Of a DNA stretch of 16,087 nt, positions 1 through 6,757 are shown in pieces; position 1 is the stretch's first letter, and each line of letters begins with the position of its first letter. The stretch lies in assembly GCA_934279105.1 (NCBI GenBank), contig CAKQWR010000023.1, positions 1 through 16,087 on the forward strand, written 5' to 3'. The notes under the pieces are model-generated. The model saw only the letters and a list, made by a program, of their open reading frames with translations. It was not told the origin of the DNA and ran no database searches. The position numbers and the translations under genes were made by a program. The stretch is from an uncultured Oribacterium sp. (GTDB taxonomy: Bacteria > Bacillota > Clostridia > Lachnospirales > Lachnospiraceae).

Positions 1-638
1 ATGGAGTAGTGGCTGCTGCCGGCTACGCGTGCGGCTGCTTCATAGGAGATCGTCGTTTTCCGGAAGCCGACGTTCTGCACGTAGCCACGGAGGAAACGGA
101 CCTTTTCCCGATAGTTTTTCATGAGCACCTGCTGTACCGCGTGGGTGATAGCGAAAAAGTCGGAAGCATTGGGCTCCAGATGCACCTCTGACATCCGATT
201 AATCAGCCAGTAAAAGCCACCGGAGGTGATGTTTTTCAGCAGACCGGCGGTTTTGTTTTCTGTACGAACCATGGAAATCACCTGATATCCGGCATCAAAC
301 TGATCCACGATGTCCGAAAGGTACTTCGGCGGATGCTGGAGATCCGCATCCATAAAGACGAGTCCATCGCCTGTGGCATAGTCGAGTCCGGCCGTCATCG
401 CTGCCTCGTGCCCGAAGTTTCGAGAGAAATGGAGGACACGCACATGTGTTTCATCCCTCCCTGCGATATCGTCGAGAATCTCACCAGTCCGATCGCGGGA
501 GCCATCGTTTACAAAAACGAATTCATAATCCCAATCCTTCTCGTGAAGCGCCTCACAGTCGTCTCTCGTCGTCTGATAGAAGGTCTCCAGTCCGGCTTCT
601 TCGTTATATGCTGAAACCACTACACTCAGTAATTTCAT
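1..638 (-). CDS. Polyprenyl-phosphate glycosyltransferase, GtrB/DPM1-like GT2 (partial, 3' end outside window)
   Basis: The first 212 residues are present; the gene continues past the left edge. The GT-A fold is seen as SVVVSAYNEE (5-14), NDGSRD (44-49), FSRNFGHEAA (71-80) and the metal/nucleotide site DADLQHPP (97-104), followed by LRGYVQNVGFR and the late motif RVAGSSHYS (204-212). This set is typical of the GtrB/ArnC/DPM1 group, which transfers a sugar from a nucleotide donor to undecaprenyl phosphate at the inner membrane face; two C-terminal membrane helices are expected in the missing part. The ATG at 638 is chosen because GGAGG sits a few bases upstream; an in-frame ATG at 653 would overlap that site. 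The gene follows the terminator behind licD, so it is either separately transcribed or reached by read-through. No convincing promoter is visible. Inferred role: it supplies a lipid-linked sugar to the GT-C-like proteins of the operon. Confidence 0.9.
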   Translation of the reverse strand, partial: MKLLSVVVSAYNEEAGLETFYQTTRDDCEALHEKDWDYEFVFVNDGSRDRTGEILDDIAGRDETHVRVLHFSRNFGHEAAMTAGLDYATGDGLVFMDADLQHPPKYLSDIVDQFDAGYQVISMVRTENKTAGLLKNITSGGFYWLINRMSEVHLEPNASDFFAITHAVQQVLMKNYREKVRFLRGYVQNVGFRKTTISYEAAARVAGSSHYS

Positions 639-721
639 CCACTCTTCCTCCATGTTTTCCATTAAAAGACGACGCCCCGGATACGATCGCACCGGCATCG
701 TCTCGTATGCTTTATCAGCAA

Positions 722-749
722 AAGCCCATCCCGTTCCGGTGATGGGCTT
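722..749 (-). terminator. Intrinsic terminator after licD (bidirectional form)
   Basis: A perfect 9-bp stem (AAGCCCATC / GATGGGCTT) lies 10 bases after the licD stop. In the minus direction it is followed by only four U residues. On the plus strand the run after the stem is longer (CTTTTTTTCTT), so the element could stop transcription from either side. It marks the end of the wzt-to-licD operon and separates it from the GtrB-like gene. Confidence 0.75.
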
Positions 750-759
750 CTTTTTTTCT

Positions 760-1620
760 TCAGTCCAGAATCTCCAGCTCCATGCCACTATGCGATGGAT
801 GTCGATCCTTCGGCCGTGGTAGTTTCATATAGTCGCCATAGAGCATTTTCAGCACCTTGTCCCAGGCCTTCGGACCGGTGAAGTGATCCCCCTCAAACTG
901 GAAACTGATCGGCTCCTCCCAGCTGTCCTCGACGGTGCAGTACTGGAAATCCGGCTGGTAATTCGAGAAAAAGGACGTTCCACTGTCCTTCTTCTGATGA
1001 AGGTCTGTGTATTTCCGTGCCCAGCGCTCCTGCAGACGGAAGATCGTCGGAAGCGGAATGAAACGTCCGACACCGGCGAGTACCTGTACCTCCAGTTTCT
1101 GAAGACCATGGTACTTGCTCCAGTCCAGTCTGCGACGATGTCCCATACCGAGACCGAAGGCGATTTGCTGCAGCAGCTTCATCAGACGTACGCGAATCGG
1201 GCAGGATGGCAGACGGTCGAGGATAAAAAGGTCTACCCAGAGATGGTTGAGCTTTCCCTCATAAAATGCCATATCTGCATCATCCTCTGCATGACGACGG
1301 GAATTCAGATAGATGACACGCGGCACGAAGTCGTAAAAGGCCTCGCCGCCACGATACTCATTCGGAAGCACCAGCTGCATATTTCCCGGAAGCTCGGCCC
1401 TCGCCACTTCGACGAAACGCTCAAACTCTTCTCTTCGGAAACAGAGATCGACATCATCATCCCATGGGATAAATCCCTTATGGCGCACAGCACCGAGAAG
1501 GGTGCCGGAATCGATGAGATACGTGATGCCGTGGCGCTCACAGATGGCCTTCACCGCTTTTAGAATCTCGAGATTTGCTTTATGTACACGTTCCAGATCA
1601 AATGTAAATTCTTCACTCAT
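760..1620 (-). CDS. licD: LicD family phosphotransferase
   Basis: The 286-residue soluble protein carries the LicD hallmark near its N-terminus: DSGTLLGAVRHKG (37-49) followed at once by WDDDVDL (53-59), the acidic metal-binding cluster of the LicD/fukutin-like nucleotidyltransferase fold. A second family block is LWVDLFILDRLP (about 127-138), and the C-terminus has the usual YGDYMKLP. Members transfer phosphocholine, or other phospho-substituents from CDP-activated donors, onto cell-surface glycans; the substrate here cannot be read from sequence. It starts in an ATGA overlap with the rfbH stop, so the two are translationally coupled, and it is the last gene before the terminator. Linkage to rfbFGH suggests it decorates the same glycan. 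The family call is secure; phosphocholine specificity is not. Confidence 0.9.
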   Translation of the reverse strand: MSEEFTFDLERVHKANLEILKAVKAICERHGITYLIDSGTLLGAVRHKGFIPWDDDVDLCFRREEFERFVEVARAELPGNMQLVLPNEYRGGEAFYDFVPRVIYLNSRRHAEDDADMAFYEGKLNHLWVDLFILDRLPSCPIRVRLMKLLQQIAFGLGMGHRRRLDWSKYHGLQKLEVQVLAGVGRFIPLPTIFRLQERWARKYTDLHQKKDSGTSFFSNYQPDFQYCTVEDSWEEPISFQFEGDHFTGPKAWDKVLKMLYGDYMKLPRPKDRHPSHSGMELEILD

Positions 1621-2966
1621 GACCGAATCGCCTCCAGGATGATGCGTGCCATGTAACGAAGCTTCTCATCTGTCATACCAGGATACAGTCCTACCCAGAA
1701 GGTATCCCGCATGATACGGTCGGTGACATCGAGACTGCCGACAACACGATAGCCTTCTCCGGTCGCACGCATCTCATCGAAACATGGATGCTTGATCAGG
1801 TTTCCGGCAAACAGCATACGGGTCTGCACGCCATGATCTTCGATATAGCGTACGACCTTCTCGCGGTCGACGCCTTCCTGACAGGTCATGAGGAAACCGA
1901 ACCAGCTCGGATCCGAATTCGCCTCCGGCTCCGGCAGAATCAGCTTCTCCTGTGCACCGCCTTCGACGAGAATGGATTTCAGCAAGCGGAAGTTATGCTT
2001 CCGGCGCTCGACGAAGCCAGGGAACTTCTCCAGCTGTGCGACACCGATCGCCGCCTGCATATCGGTCGCTTTCAGATTGTAGCCGAAATGACTGTAGACA
2101 TACTTGTGATCGTAGCCCTTCGGAAGTTCACCATACTGTCCATCGAAACGGTGATGACAGGTATCATCATGCCCCGGTGCACACCAGCAGTCACGGCCCC
2201 AGTCACGGATGGAACGCATGATGCGATGAAGCTGTGGGTTGTTTGTATAGCATGCGCCGCCCTCGCCCATCGTCATATGATGTGGCGGATAGAAGCTGGA
2301 GGTTCCGATATCACCGATGGAGCCGGTCTGGCGCGTCTCGCCATCGATCGTATAGGTCGAACCGAGCGCATCACAGTTATCCTCCACAAGCCAGAGATTA
2401 TGACGATCACAGAATTCCTTGACCGTCTTCAGGTCAAACGGATTTCCGAGCGTATGTGCGAGCATGACTGCCTTCGTTTTCTCGGAGTATGCCTCCTCGA
2501 GCTTCGTGACATCAATATCACAGGTCGGCAGGGTAACATCTACAAAAACCGGAATCGCACCATACTGGATGATCGGGTTCACGGTCGTCGGGAAACCGGC
2601 AGCGACGGTGATAACCTCGTCCCCACGCTTGACACGGCGCTCCCCGAGGAGCGGGCTCGTCAGTGTGCTGAAGGCAAGGAGATTCGCACTGGAACCGGAA
2701 TTCACGAGGCTCACATAGCGCACCCCGAGGTACTCTCCGAGCTTCTTCTCAAACGCATCGGTATAGCGTCCGGCGGTCAGCCAGAACTCAAGCGCGCTGT
2801 CCACGAGGTTCACCATTTCCTTGTCGTCATAGACACGGCTTGCATACGGAATACGATCTCCCTCATGGTACGGCTGCTGCATCGGTGCGACTTTATATTT
2901 CTTTGCATAGTCTGCGACCAGATCGAGGATCTCCTGTCTGGCCTGCTGCTCTGTTTTCTCTGTCAT
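1617..2966 (-). CDS. rfbH: CDP-4-dehydro-6-deoxyglucose 3-dehydrase (E1, RfbH)
   Basis: This is a PLP fold-type I enzyme of the DegT/DnrJ/EryC1 superfamily, 449 residues from ATG 2966. The lysine that normally binds PLP is replaced: the motif reads SSFYPPHHMTMGEGG, with His229 at the lysine position, as in the E1 dehydrases AscC/RfbH. The [2Fe-2S] ligands typical of E1 are also visible: Cys198, then Cys260, Cys262 and Cys270 (C-X61-C-X1-C-X7-C). It removes the C3 hydroxyl of CDP-4-dehydro-6-deoxyglucose and needs a flavin/iron-sulfur reductase (E3) for electrons; no E3 is in the window. A GTG at 2975, in frame and overlapping the rfbG stop as GTGA, is an alternative start giving 452 residues. 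I prefer ATG 2966 because AGAGAAG lies about 8 bases upstream of it. It ends in a 4-base overlap with licD. Confidence 0.95.
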   Translation of the reverse strand: MTEKTEQQARQEILDLVADYAKKYKVAPMQQPYHEGDRIPYASRVYDDKEMVNLVDSALEFWLTAGRYTDAFEKKLGEYLGVRYVSLVNSGSSANLLAFSTLTSPLLGERRVKRGDEVITVAAGFPTTVNPIIQYGAIPVFVDVTLPTCDIDVTKLEEAYSEKTKAVMLAHTLGNPFDLKTVKEFCDRHNLWLVEDNCDALGSTYTIDGETRQTGSIGDIGTSSFYPPHHMTMGEGGACYTNNPQLHRIMRSIRDWGRDCWCAPGHDDTCHHRFDGQYGELPKGYDHKYVYSHFGYNLKATDMQAAIGVAQLEKFPGFVERRKHNFRLLKSILVEGGAQEKLILPEPEANSDPSWFGFLMTCQEGVDREKVVRYIEDHGVQTRMLFAGNLIKHPCFDEMRATGEGYRVVGSLDVTDRIMRDTFWVGLYPGMTDEKLRYMARIILEAIRS

Positions 2967-2971
2967 CCTGT

Positions 2972-4174
2972 TCACTTCTCTTTCATCTCTAAAAATTCAC
3001 GGATCTGCTGCTCGGTCAGGGTCCGCATATCGGCACCCTCAGACCAGGCATGATACCACGCCACGGTTTCCTGTACAGCTTCGGTGACATGCCATCGTGG
3101 CTGCCAGTGGAAACGCTTCTTCAGCTTCGTCGTATCGAGCTTCAGGTATGCTGCCTCATGTGGTGCGTCTGCCTCGGCATCGGTATGCCATGCAGCGCCC
3201 TCGCCCCAGTTCTGTACGAACAGGTCCGCCAGTGCACCGGTCGTAATCGCATCGATTTCGTCCGGTCCGACGTTATAGCATCCGGCGAATCCTTCTGCCA
3301 ATGCCTTCGACGCGCCATCCTCATGTCCCGTTTCGTTATTTTCCGCACCACCCGTGCTGTCTACTCCCGACAGAACGTTCACCTCGCCCGTCACCTGTGC
3401 CATCGCAATTAGGAGATAGACATAGAGCGGCTCCAGCACATGCTGGTATGGACGGGTGCTGTACGGATTCCGTACATGTATGACCTTTCCGGCGATCGTA
3501 TCCCGTACGCAGTCCGGAATGATGCGGTCCTTCGCGAAATCACCACCGCCGATGACATTGCCCGCACGTGCCGTCGAAATCGCCGTCACCGCCGTGGCTC
3601 CTGCATGCGCCGCCTGGAAAAAGGACTTCTGGTAGCTGTGGGTGACAAGCTCGGAGCAGGACTTCGAGTTACTGTACGGATCATAGCCATCGAGCTTCTC
3701 GTCCTCGCGGAAGGCGTGGTCCTCGAGCTCCGGATTCTCATAGACCTTATCGGTCGTCACGTTCAGGAAGGACGTGACCGGCACGTCATGCGAAGCATTG
3801 TAGTTCCGAATGGCTTCGAGGATGTTCACGGTACCCATCACGTTCGTTTCGAAGGTCTCGCGTGGAAATTCATAGGAGGTACGCACGATCGGCTGTGCCG
3901 CCAGATGGAGCACGACCTCCGGACGCGCCGTATCCATAAAGCTGCGAAGATGCGCATAGTCGCGGATGTCACCGATTTCCGAGTGCATCACATCCGAAAG
4001 CTTCAGAATATCGAAAAGTGCCGGCTCGGTCGGGGCCTCGAGCGCGTAGCCATAGACCTCGGCGCCCAGCATATGAAGCATGAGACAGAGCCAGCTGCCC
4101 TTGAAACCAGTGTGGCCGGTCACAAGCACACGCTTCCCCTTATAAAACTGTTGTAAAGACGCAAATTTGTTCAT
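2972..4174 (-). CDS. rfbG: CDP-glucose 4,6-dehydratase
   Basis: This short-chain dehydrogenase/reductase of the extended type makes CDP-4-dehydro-6-deoxyglucose from CDP-glucose with bound NAD. Visible are the NAD-binding VTGHTGFKGSWL (18-29), the LAAQPIVRTS block (91-100), the catalytic TTDK (140-143) and YDPYSNSK, with Tyr167 and Lys171 of the YxxxK motif. At 400 residues it is about 40 longer than usual. The excess is a glycine/asparagine/glutamate-rich insert at about residues 262-297, just before the conserved CYNVGPDE strand. The ATG at 4174 directly follows the end of a 120-base repeated element, and only a weak GAAAGAAAA precedes it. It is the second enzyme of the rfbF-rfbG-rfbH pathway and sits directly before rfbH. 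Confidence 0.95.
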   Translation of the reverse strand: MNKFASLQQFYKGKRVLVTGHTGFKGSWLCLMLHMLGAEVYGYALEAPTEPALFDILKLSDVMHSEIGDIRDYAHLRSFMDTARPEVVLHLAAQPIVRTSYEFPRETFETNVMGTVNILEAIRNYNASHDVPVTSFLNVTTDKVYENPELEDHAFREDEKLDGYDPYSNSKSCSELVTHSYQKSFFQAAHAGATAVTAISTARAGNVIGGGDFAKDRIIPDCVRDTIAGKVIHVRNPYSTRPYQHVLEPLYVYLLIAMAQVTGEVNVLSGVDSTGGAENNETGHEDGASKALAEGFAGCYNVGPDEIDAITTGALADLFVQNWGEGAAWHTDAEADAPHEAAYLKLDTTKLKKRFHWQPRWHVTEAVQETVAWYHAWSEGADMRTLTEQQIREFLEMKEK

Positions 4175-4300
4175 ATAGGTTTTCTTTCTATTTACAAGGC
4201 CCTAAACTCGAGCTGAGGAGGCTCGAGTTTAGCCCTTCGGGAGCAGAGCATAGCTCTGCTGGATATCGTTCCAGAGTTTGCTTGATGCAAACTCCGAAAG
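4175..4300 (-). repeat. Hairpin-rich tandem repeat, copy 1 (next to rfbG), with 6-base spacer
   Basis: This 126-base unit (120-base repeated module 4175-4294 plus 6-base spacer 4295-4300) is a direct repeat of 4301-4420. The only difference within the module is T4282 against C4408, in a hairpin loop. In the transcribed (minus) direction it holds a stem GAGTTTGC/GCAAACTC (4294-4287 with 4281-4274), a short TGGA/TCCA stem, AGCAGAGC/GCTCTGCT with a 3-base loop (4260-4242), CCC-GAA-GGG (4241-4233) and a 12-bp stem CTAAACTCGAGC/GCTCGAGTTTAG (4232-4202) whose loop reads CTCCTCA. The module ends directly at the rfbG start codon, so its AGAAAGAAAACCTAT tail is also the rfbG leader. No stem is followed by a U-tract, so these are not ordinary terminators. 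Confidence 0.95.
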
Positions 4301-4420
4301 ATAGGTTTTCTTTCTATTTACAAGGCCCTAAACTCGAGCTGAGGAGGCTCGAGTTTAGCCCTTCGGGAGCAGAGCATAGCTCTGCTGGATATCGTTCCAG
4401 AGTTTGCCTGATGCAAACTC
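4301..4420 (-). repeat. Hairpin-rich tandem repeat, copy 2 (next to rfbF)
   Basis: This copy has the same five-hairpin order as the copy at 4175-4294, shifted by exactly 126 bases. The stems are at 4420-4413/4407-4400, 4399-4396/4389-4386, 4386-4379/4375-4368, 4367-4359 and 4358-4347/4339-4328. It begins two bases after the rfbF stop codon. The two copies together fill the whole rfbF-rfbG gap. The near identity of the copies points to recent duplication or ongoing homogenisation. I do not recognise the unit as a known riboswitch, IS or REP family. Confidence 0.95.
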
Positions 4421-4422
4421 TT

Positions 4423-5196
4423 TCACTCCCAGGTTTTCCATGGGGCGTTTCCGCTGGCCCAGAGGTCTTCGAGGAGTTTTTTCTCGCGCTGTGTGTCCAT
4501 GCACTGCCAGAAGCCGGCATGGTAGAAGCTCATGAGTTCCCCGTCTGCCGCGAGGCGATGCATCGGTTCCTGCTCGAGGACGCAGCGGTCATCCGTGAGG
4601 TAATTGAAAATTTCCGGCTGGAAGACCATGTAGCCACCGTTGATGATCGCGCCATCCTCTCGCTCCTTTTCACGAAACGCGCGGATCCGGTTGTTCTCAT
4701 CGATGTCGAGGACGCCTTTCTGCTGTGCGAGAGAAACGGTCGTGATGGTTGCGATTTTTCCATGCGAATGATGGAAATTCACGAGTGCATCGAGGTCCAC
4801 GTTGGAAACGCCATCGCCATAGGTGAGCATGAACGGCTCATCACCCACATAATCCTGTACGCGCTTGATCCGTCCACCGGTCATGGTATTGAGTCCGGTG
4901 TCGACGATGGTCACACGCCATGGCTCGTTCATGTTGTGATGAACTTCCATCTGATTGTTACTGAGATCGAAGGTCACATCCGAGTTATGCAGGAAGTAGT
5001 TTGCGAAGTACTCCTTGATGACGTACTGCTTGTAGCCGGCCAGAATGATGAAATCATTGTAGCCATAGCTTGAGTAGTATTTCATGATGTGCCAGAGGAT
5101 CGGCATCTCACCGATCTCGATCATCGGCTTCGGTCGAAGATGTGATTCTTCTGAAATACGTGTACCGAAACCACCTGCTAAAATCAATACTTTCAT
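4423..5196 (-). CDS. rfbF: Glucose-1-phosphate cytidylyltransferase
   Basis: It makes CDP-glucose from glucose-1-phosphate and CTP, the entry step to CDP-linked deoxysugars. The 257-residue length is the family norm. The nucleotidyltransferase signature is LAGGFGTR (6-13) followed by LRPKPMIEIGEMPILWHI (20-37), with Lys23 in the position that contacts the sugar phosphate. YGDGVSNVDL (126-135) gives the metal-binding aspartate at 128, and the FxHAGFWQCMDTQRE block comes near the end. The start is ATG 5196, with AAAGGA about 9 bases upstream. It lies 65 bases after the preceding membrane-protein gene. It is followed by the duplicated hairpin element rather than directly by rfbG, which is unusual because rfbF and rfbG are normally tightly spaced. 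Confidence 0.97.
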   Translation of the reverse strand: MKVLILAGGFGTRISEESHLRPKPMIEIGEMPILWHIMKYYSSYGYNDFIILAGYKQYVIKEYFANYFLHNSDVTFDLSNNQMEVHHNMNEPWRVTIVDTGLNTMTGGRIKRVQDYVGDEPFMLTYGDGVSNVDLDALVNFHHSHGKIATITTVSLAQQKGVLDIDENNRIRAFREKEREDGAIINGGYMVFQPEIFNYLTDDRCVLEQEPMHRLAADGELMSFYHAGFWQCMDTQREKKLLEDLWASGNAPWKTWE

Positions 5197-5261
5197 AGCT
5201 TACATCCTTTTGTTTATCATAGACGGAATCCCATAGACTCCAGCTTGTGACGCATCCAGCA

Positions 5262-6677
5262 TCACTCCCGGAAAACATTTAAGTGGTTTTCCTTTAAAAT
5301 ATCCATCGCATGCCGTACCCGGCCTGCACCATGGTGATATTCAAATCTGAGATTGAGCTCCTCATCGCTGAGCTCCTCATAATGACGCACGGCCTCTACC
5401 ATCGATTCGAAGTACATCTTCCGATACGGCATCGCGTCGATTTCACGCTTATCAGTATAACAGCTGCCTAAGGAGAAGGAAAGGAGCACCACGATGGAGA
5501 GCAGCGTGATCTGCTTCTTTCGACTGTGCTGCAGTGCATAGCCATAGATCAGAAGGAGTCCCAGTGTCCCCGGCAGATACTGTAAGCCGTAGCGGCTCTG
5601 CCATGCATAGGTTTCCGTCAGGAAAATATAACGTGACAGGAAGACAAGCACATGGCTTCCGGCACCACTCACGAGAAGCATCAGCGGAAAAATCGTCCGA
5701 CGGTACTGTCCTGTCCGGAAATACAGCGCGAGTGCAACTGCATACAGAAGAATCACCAGCGCCCCGAGAAGATAGACCAGCGGATACGTAAGTGTCCCGG
5801 CTGCGAGCAGATCCTCCAGTACGGAGCCGGAAAGCAGGGTACTGGCGAAACCATTCAGGATAAAGCGAAGAGAAAAGCCACTGTAGTGCTGCAGCATCTC
5901 CACGAGGCCTATGTCTTTCACACCCGCATAATCGAAGGTAGCGACAGCATTGCTCATATAGTAAAGCATCAGCGGGAGCAATGCAGAAAGGCCGTACCAC
6001 GGAAGCCGATGCCCATCGATGTTTTTATTCCGGAGGATCGCAAGATAGATCGTCACTACGAGAAGCGTCGCGGTGTACTGTGCGATGTACGGACCCGCCA
6101 CCAGCATGGAAATCCATGGCAGGAGGCAGAGCAGACGTTCATCCTGTGGCTTCTTCGTTCCGGTAAACACGCGCTCCAGTACGAGATAATGATAGAAAAA
6201 GAGGCCGTAACTCAGAAAATGCACACAGCCGGAGCCATTGATCAGAAGCTCCCACTTATCAAGACTGAAGCCGACGAGCATCACGGAAAGAATGATCAGA
6301 ACATGGCTTCGTTCCCGAATGAGGTACCATGTCACCGCCCACATCAGAAGAAGCACGCCGAGGAGACTCAGCAACCGGTCAAAAAGGACCGAGAAGCCGA
6401 AAAACTTCACATTGAGAAAGCGGATCAGATAGCTGAGCGGGATGCGTGTCAGGATATCCGGCACGAAAAAGCTCTCCGCCGACAGCGTGTCCGGTAGATA
6501 GTTGTTGATGAGACGGATGTAGTCGGAGTAGACCACATCGACGGTCGCATGGAGCACATACCAGAGCAGAAAAAACGTACCGCATAACGGCAAAAGAAGG
6601 AGTCCCTTCCGGCACTCCCACGTTTTGTCTCTTCCCTTCGTTCTGTTTACATCATTTTCACGCTTCGCTGAGCTCAT
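5262..6677 (-). CDS. Polytopic membrane protein, possible GT-C glycosyltransferase
   Basis: The 471-residue protein has a charged N-terminus, a first membrane helix at about 25-45, and then a run of some ten hydrophobic helices up to about residue 425, ending in a short charged tail. Just after helix 1 comes an acidic motif, VVYSDYIRLINNYL (48-61). An aspartate in the first external loop is the usual hallmark of GT-C enzymes, which take sugars from polyprenyl phosphates on the outer membrane face. No specific family is recognised, so the function is inferred from topology and from lying in a polysaccharide operon beside a similar membrane protein. ATG 6677 is preferred because GGAAAGG lies 9 bases upstream. 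A GTG at 6782 would add 35 residues and overlap the previous gene without a good ribosome site. An O-antigen polymerase or ligase is an alternative. Confidence 0.8.
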   Translation of the reverse strand: MSSAKRENDVNRTKGRDKTWECRKGLLLLPLCGTFFLLWYVLHATVDVVYSDYIRLINNYLPDTLSAESFFVPDILTRIPLSYLIRFLNVKFFGFSVLFDRLLSLLGVLLLMWAVTWYLIRERSHVLIILSVMLVGFSLDKWELLINGSGCVHFLSYGLFFYHYLVLERVFTGTKKPQDERLLCLLPWISMLVAGPYIAQYTATLLVVTIYLAILRNKNIDGHRLPWYGLSALLPLMLYYMSNAVATFDYAGVKDIGLVEMLQHYSGFSLRFILNGFASTLLSGSVLEDLLAAGTLTYPLVYLLGALVILLYAVALALYFRTGQYRRTIFPLMLLVSGAGSHVLVFLSRYIFLTETYAWQSRYGLQYLPGTLGLLLIYGYALQHSRKKQITLLSIVVLLSFSLGSCYTDKREIDAMPYRKMYFESMVEAVRHYEELSDEELNLRFEYHHGAGRVRHAMDILKENHLNVFRE

Positions 6678-6757
6678 CTCATGCGGCCTTTCCGGATATG
6701 CGGGGCATCCCCCGAACACCTGCTTTTCTATTCCTATGCTGCTTTCATCGAGAACCT

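Noticed and set aside
681..708. Inverted repeat ATACGA/TCGTAT upstream of the GtrB-like gene
   Set aside because: Only six base pairs with a 16-base gap and no convincing promoter around it; chance cannot be excluded.
1788..3053. 421-codon open frame on the plus strand, and other long plus-strand frames (883-1563, 5652-6497, 12284-13039, 13882-14649, 14929-15630)
   Set aside because: All lie antisense to genes with clear family motifs, have no recognisable domains and lack a suitable ribosome site. They follow from the codon bias of the real genes, which removes stops from an antisense frame.
4175..4420. CRISPR array or ERIC element
   Set aside because: There are only two units of 120 bases and no spacers of CRISPR type. 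The length is close to that of ERIC elements, but the unit is a series of separate hairpins rather than one long imperfect palindrome.
4175..4420. Insertion sequence remnant
   Set aside because: No transposase fragment, terminal inverted repeats or target-site duplication is visible; the internal inverted repeats are local hairpins.
5200..5262. 20-codon frame starting in the stop codon of the preceding membrane-protein gene (TGATG)
   Set aside because: No properly spaced ribosome site and no recognisable peptide; it merely bridges to the rfbF leader.
6701..6714. GC-rich 5-bp hairpin between the two membrane-protein genes
   Set aside because: The stem is short with no U-tract, and the 80-base gap shows no promoter; it is too weak to call a terminator.
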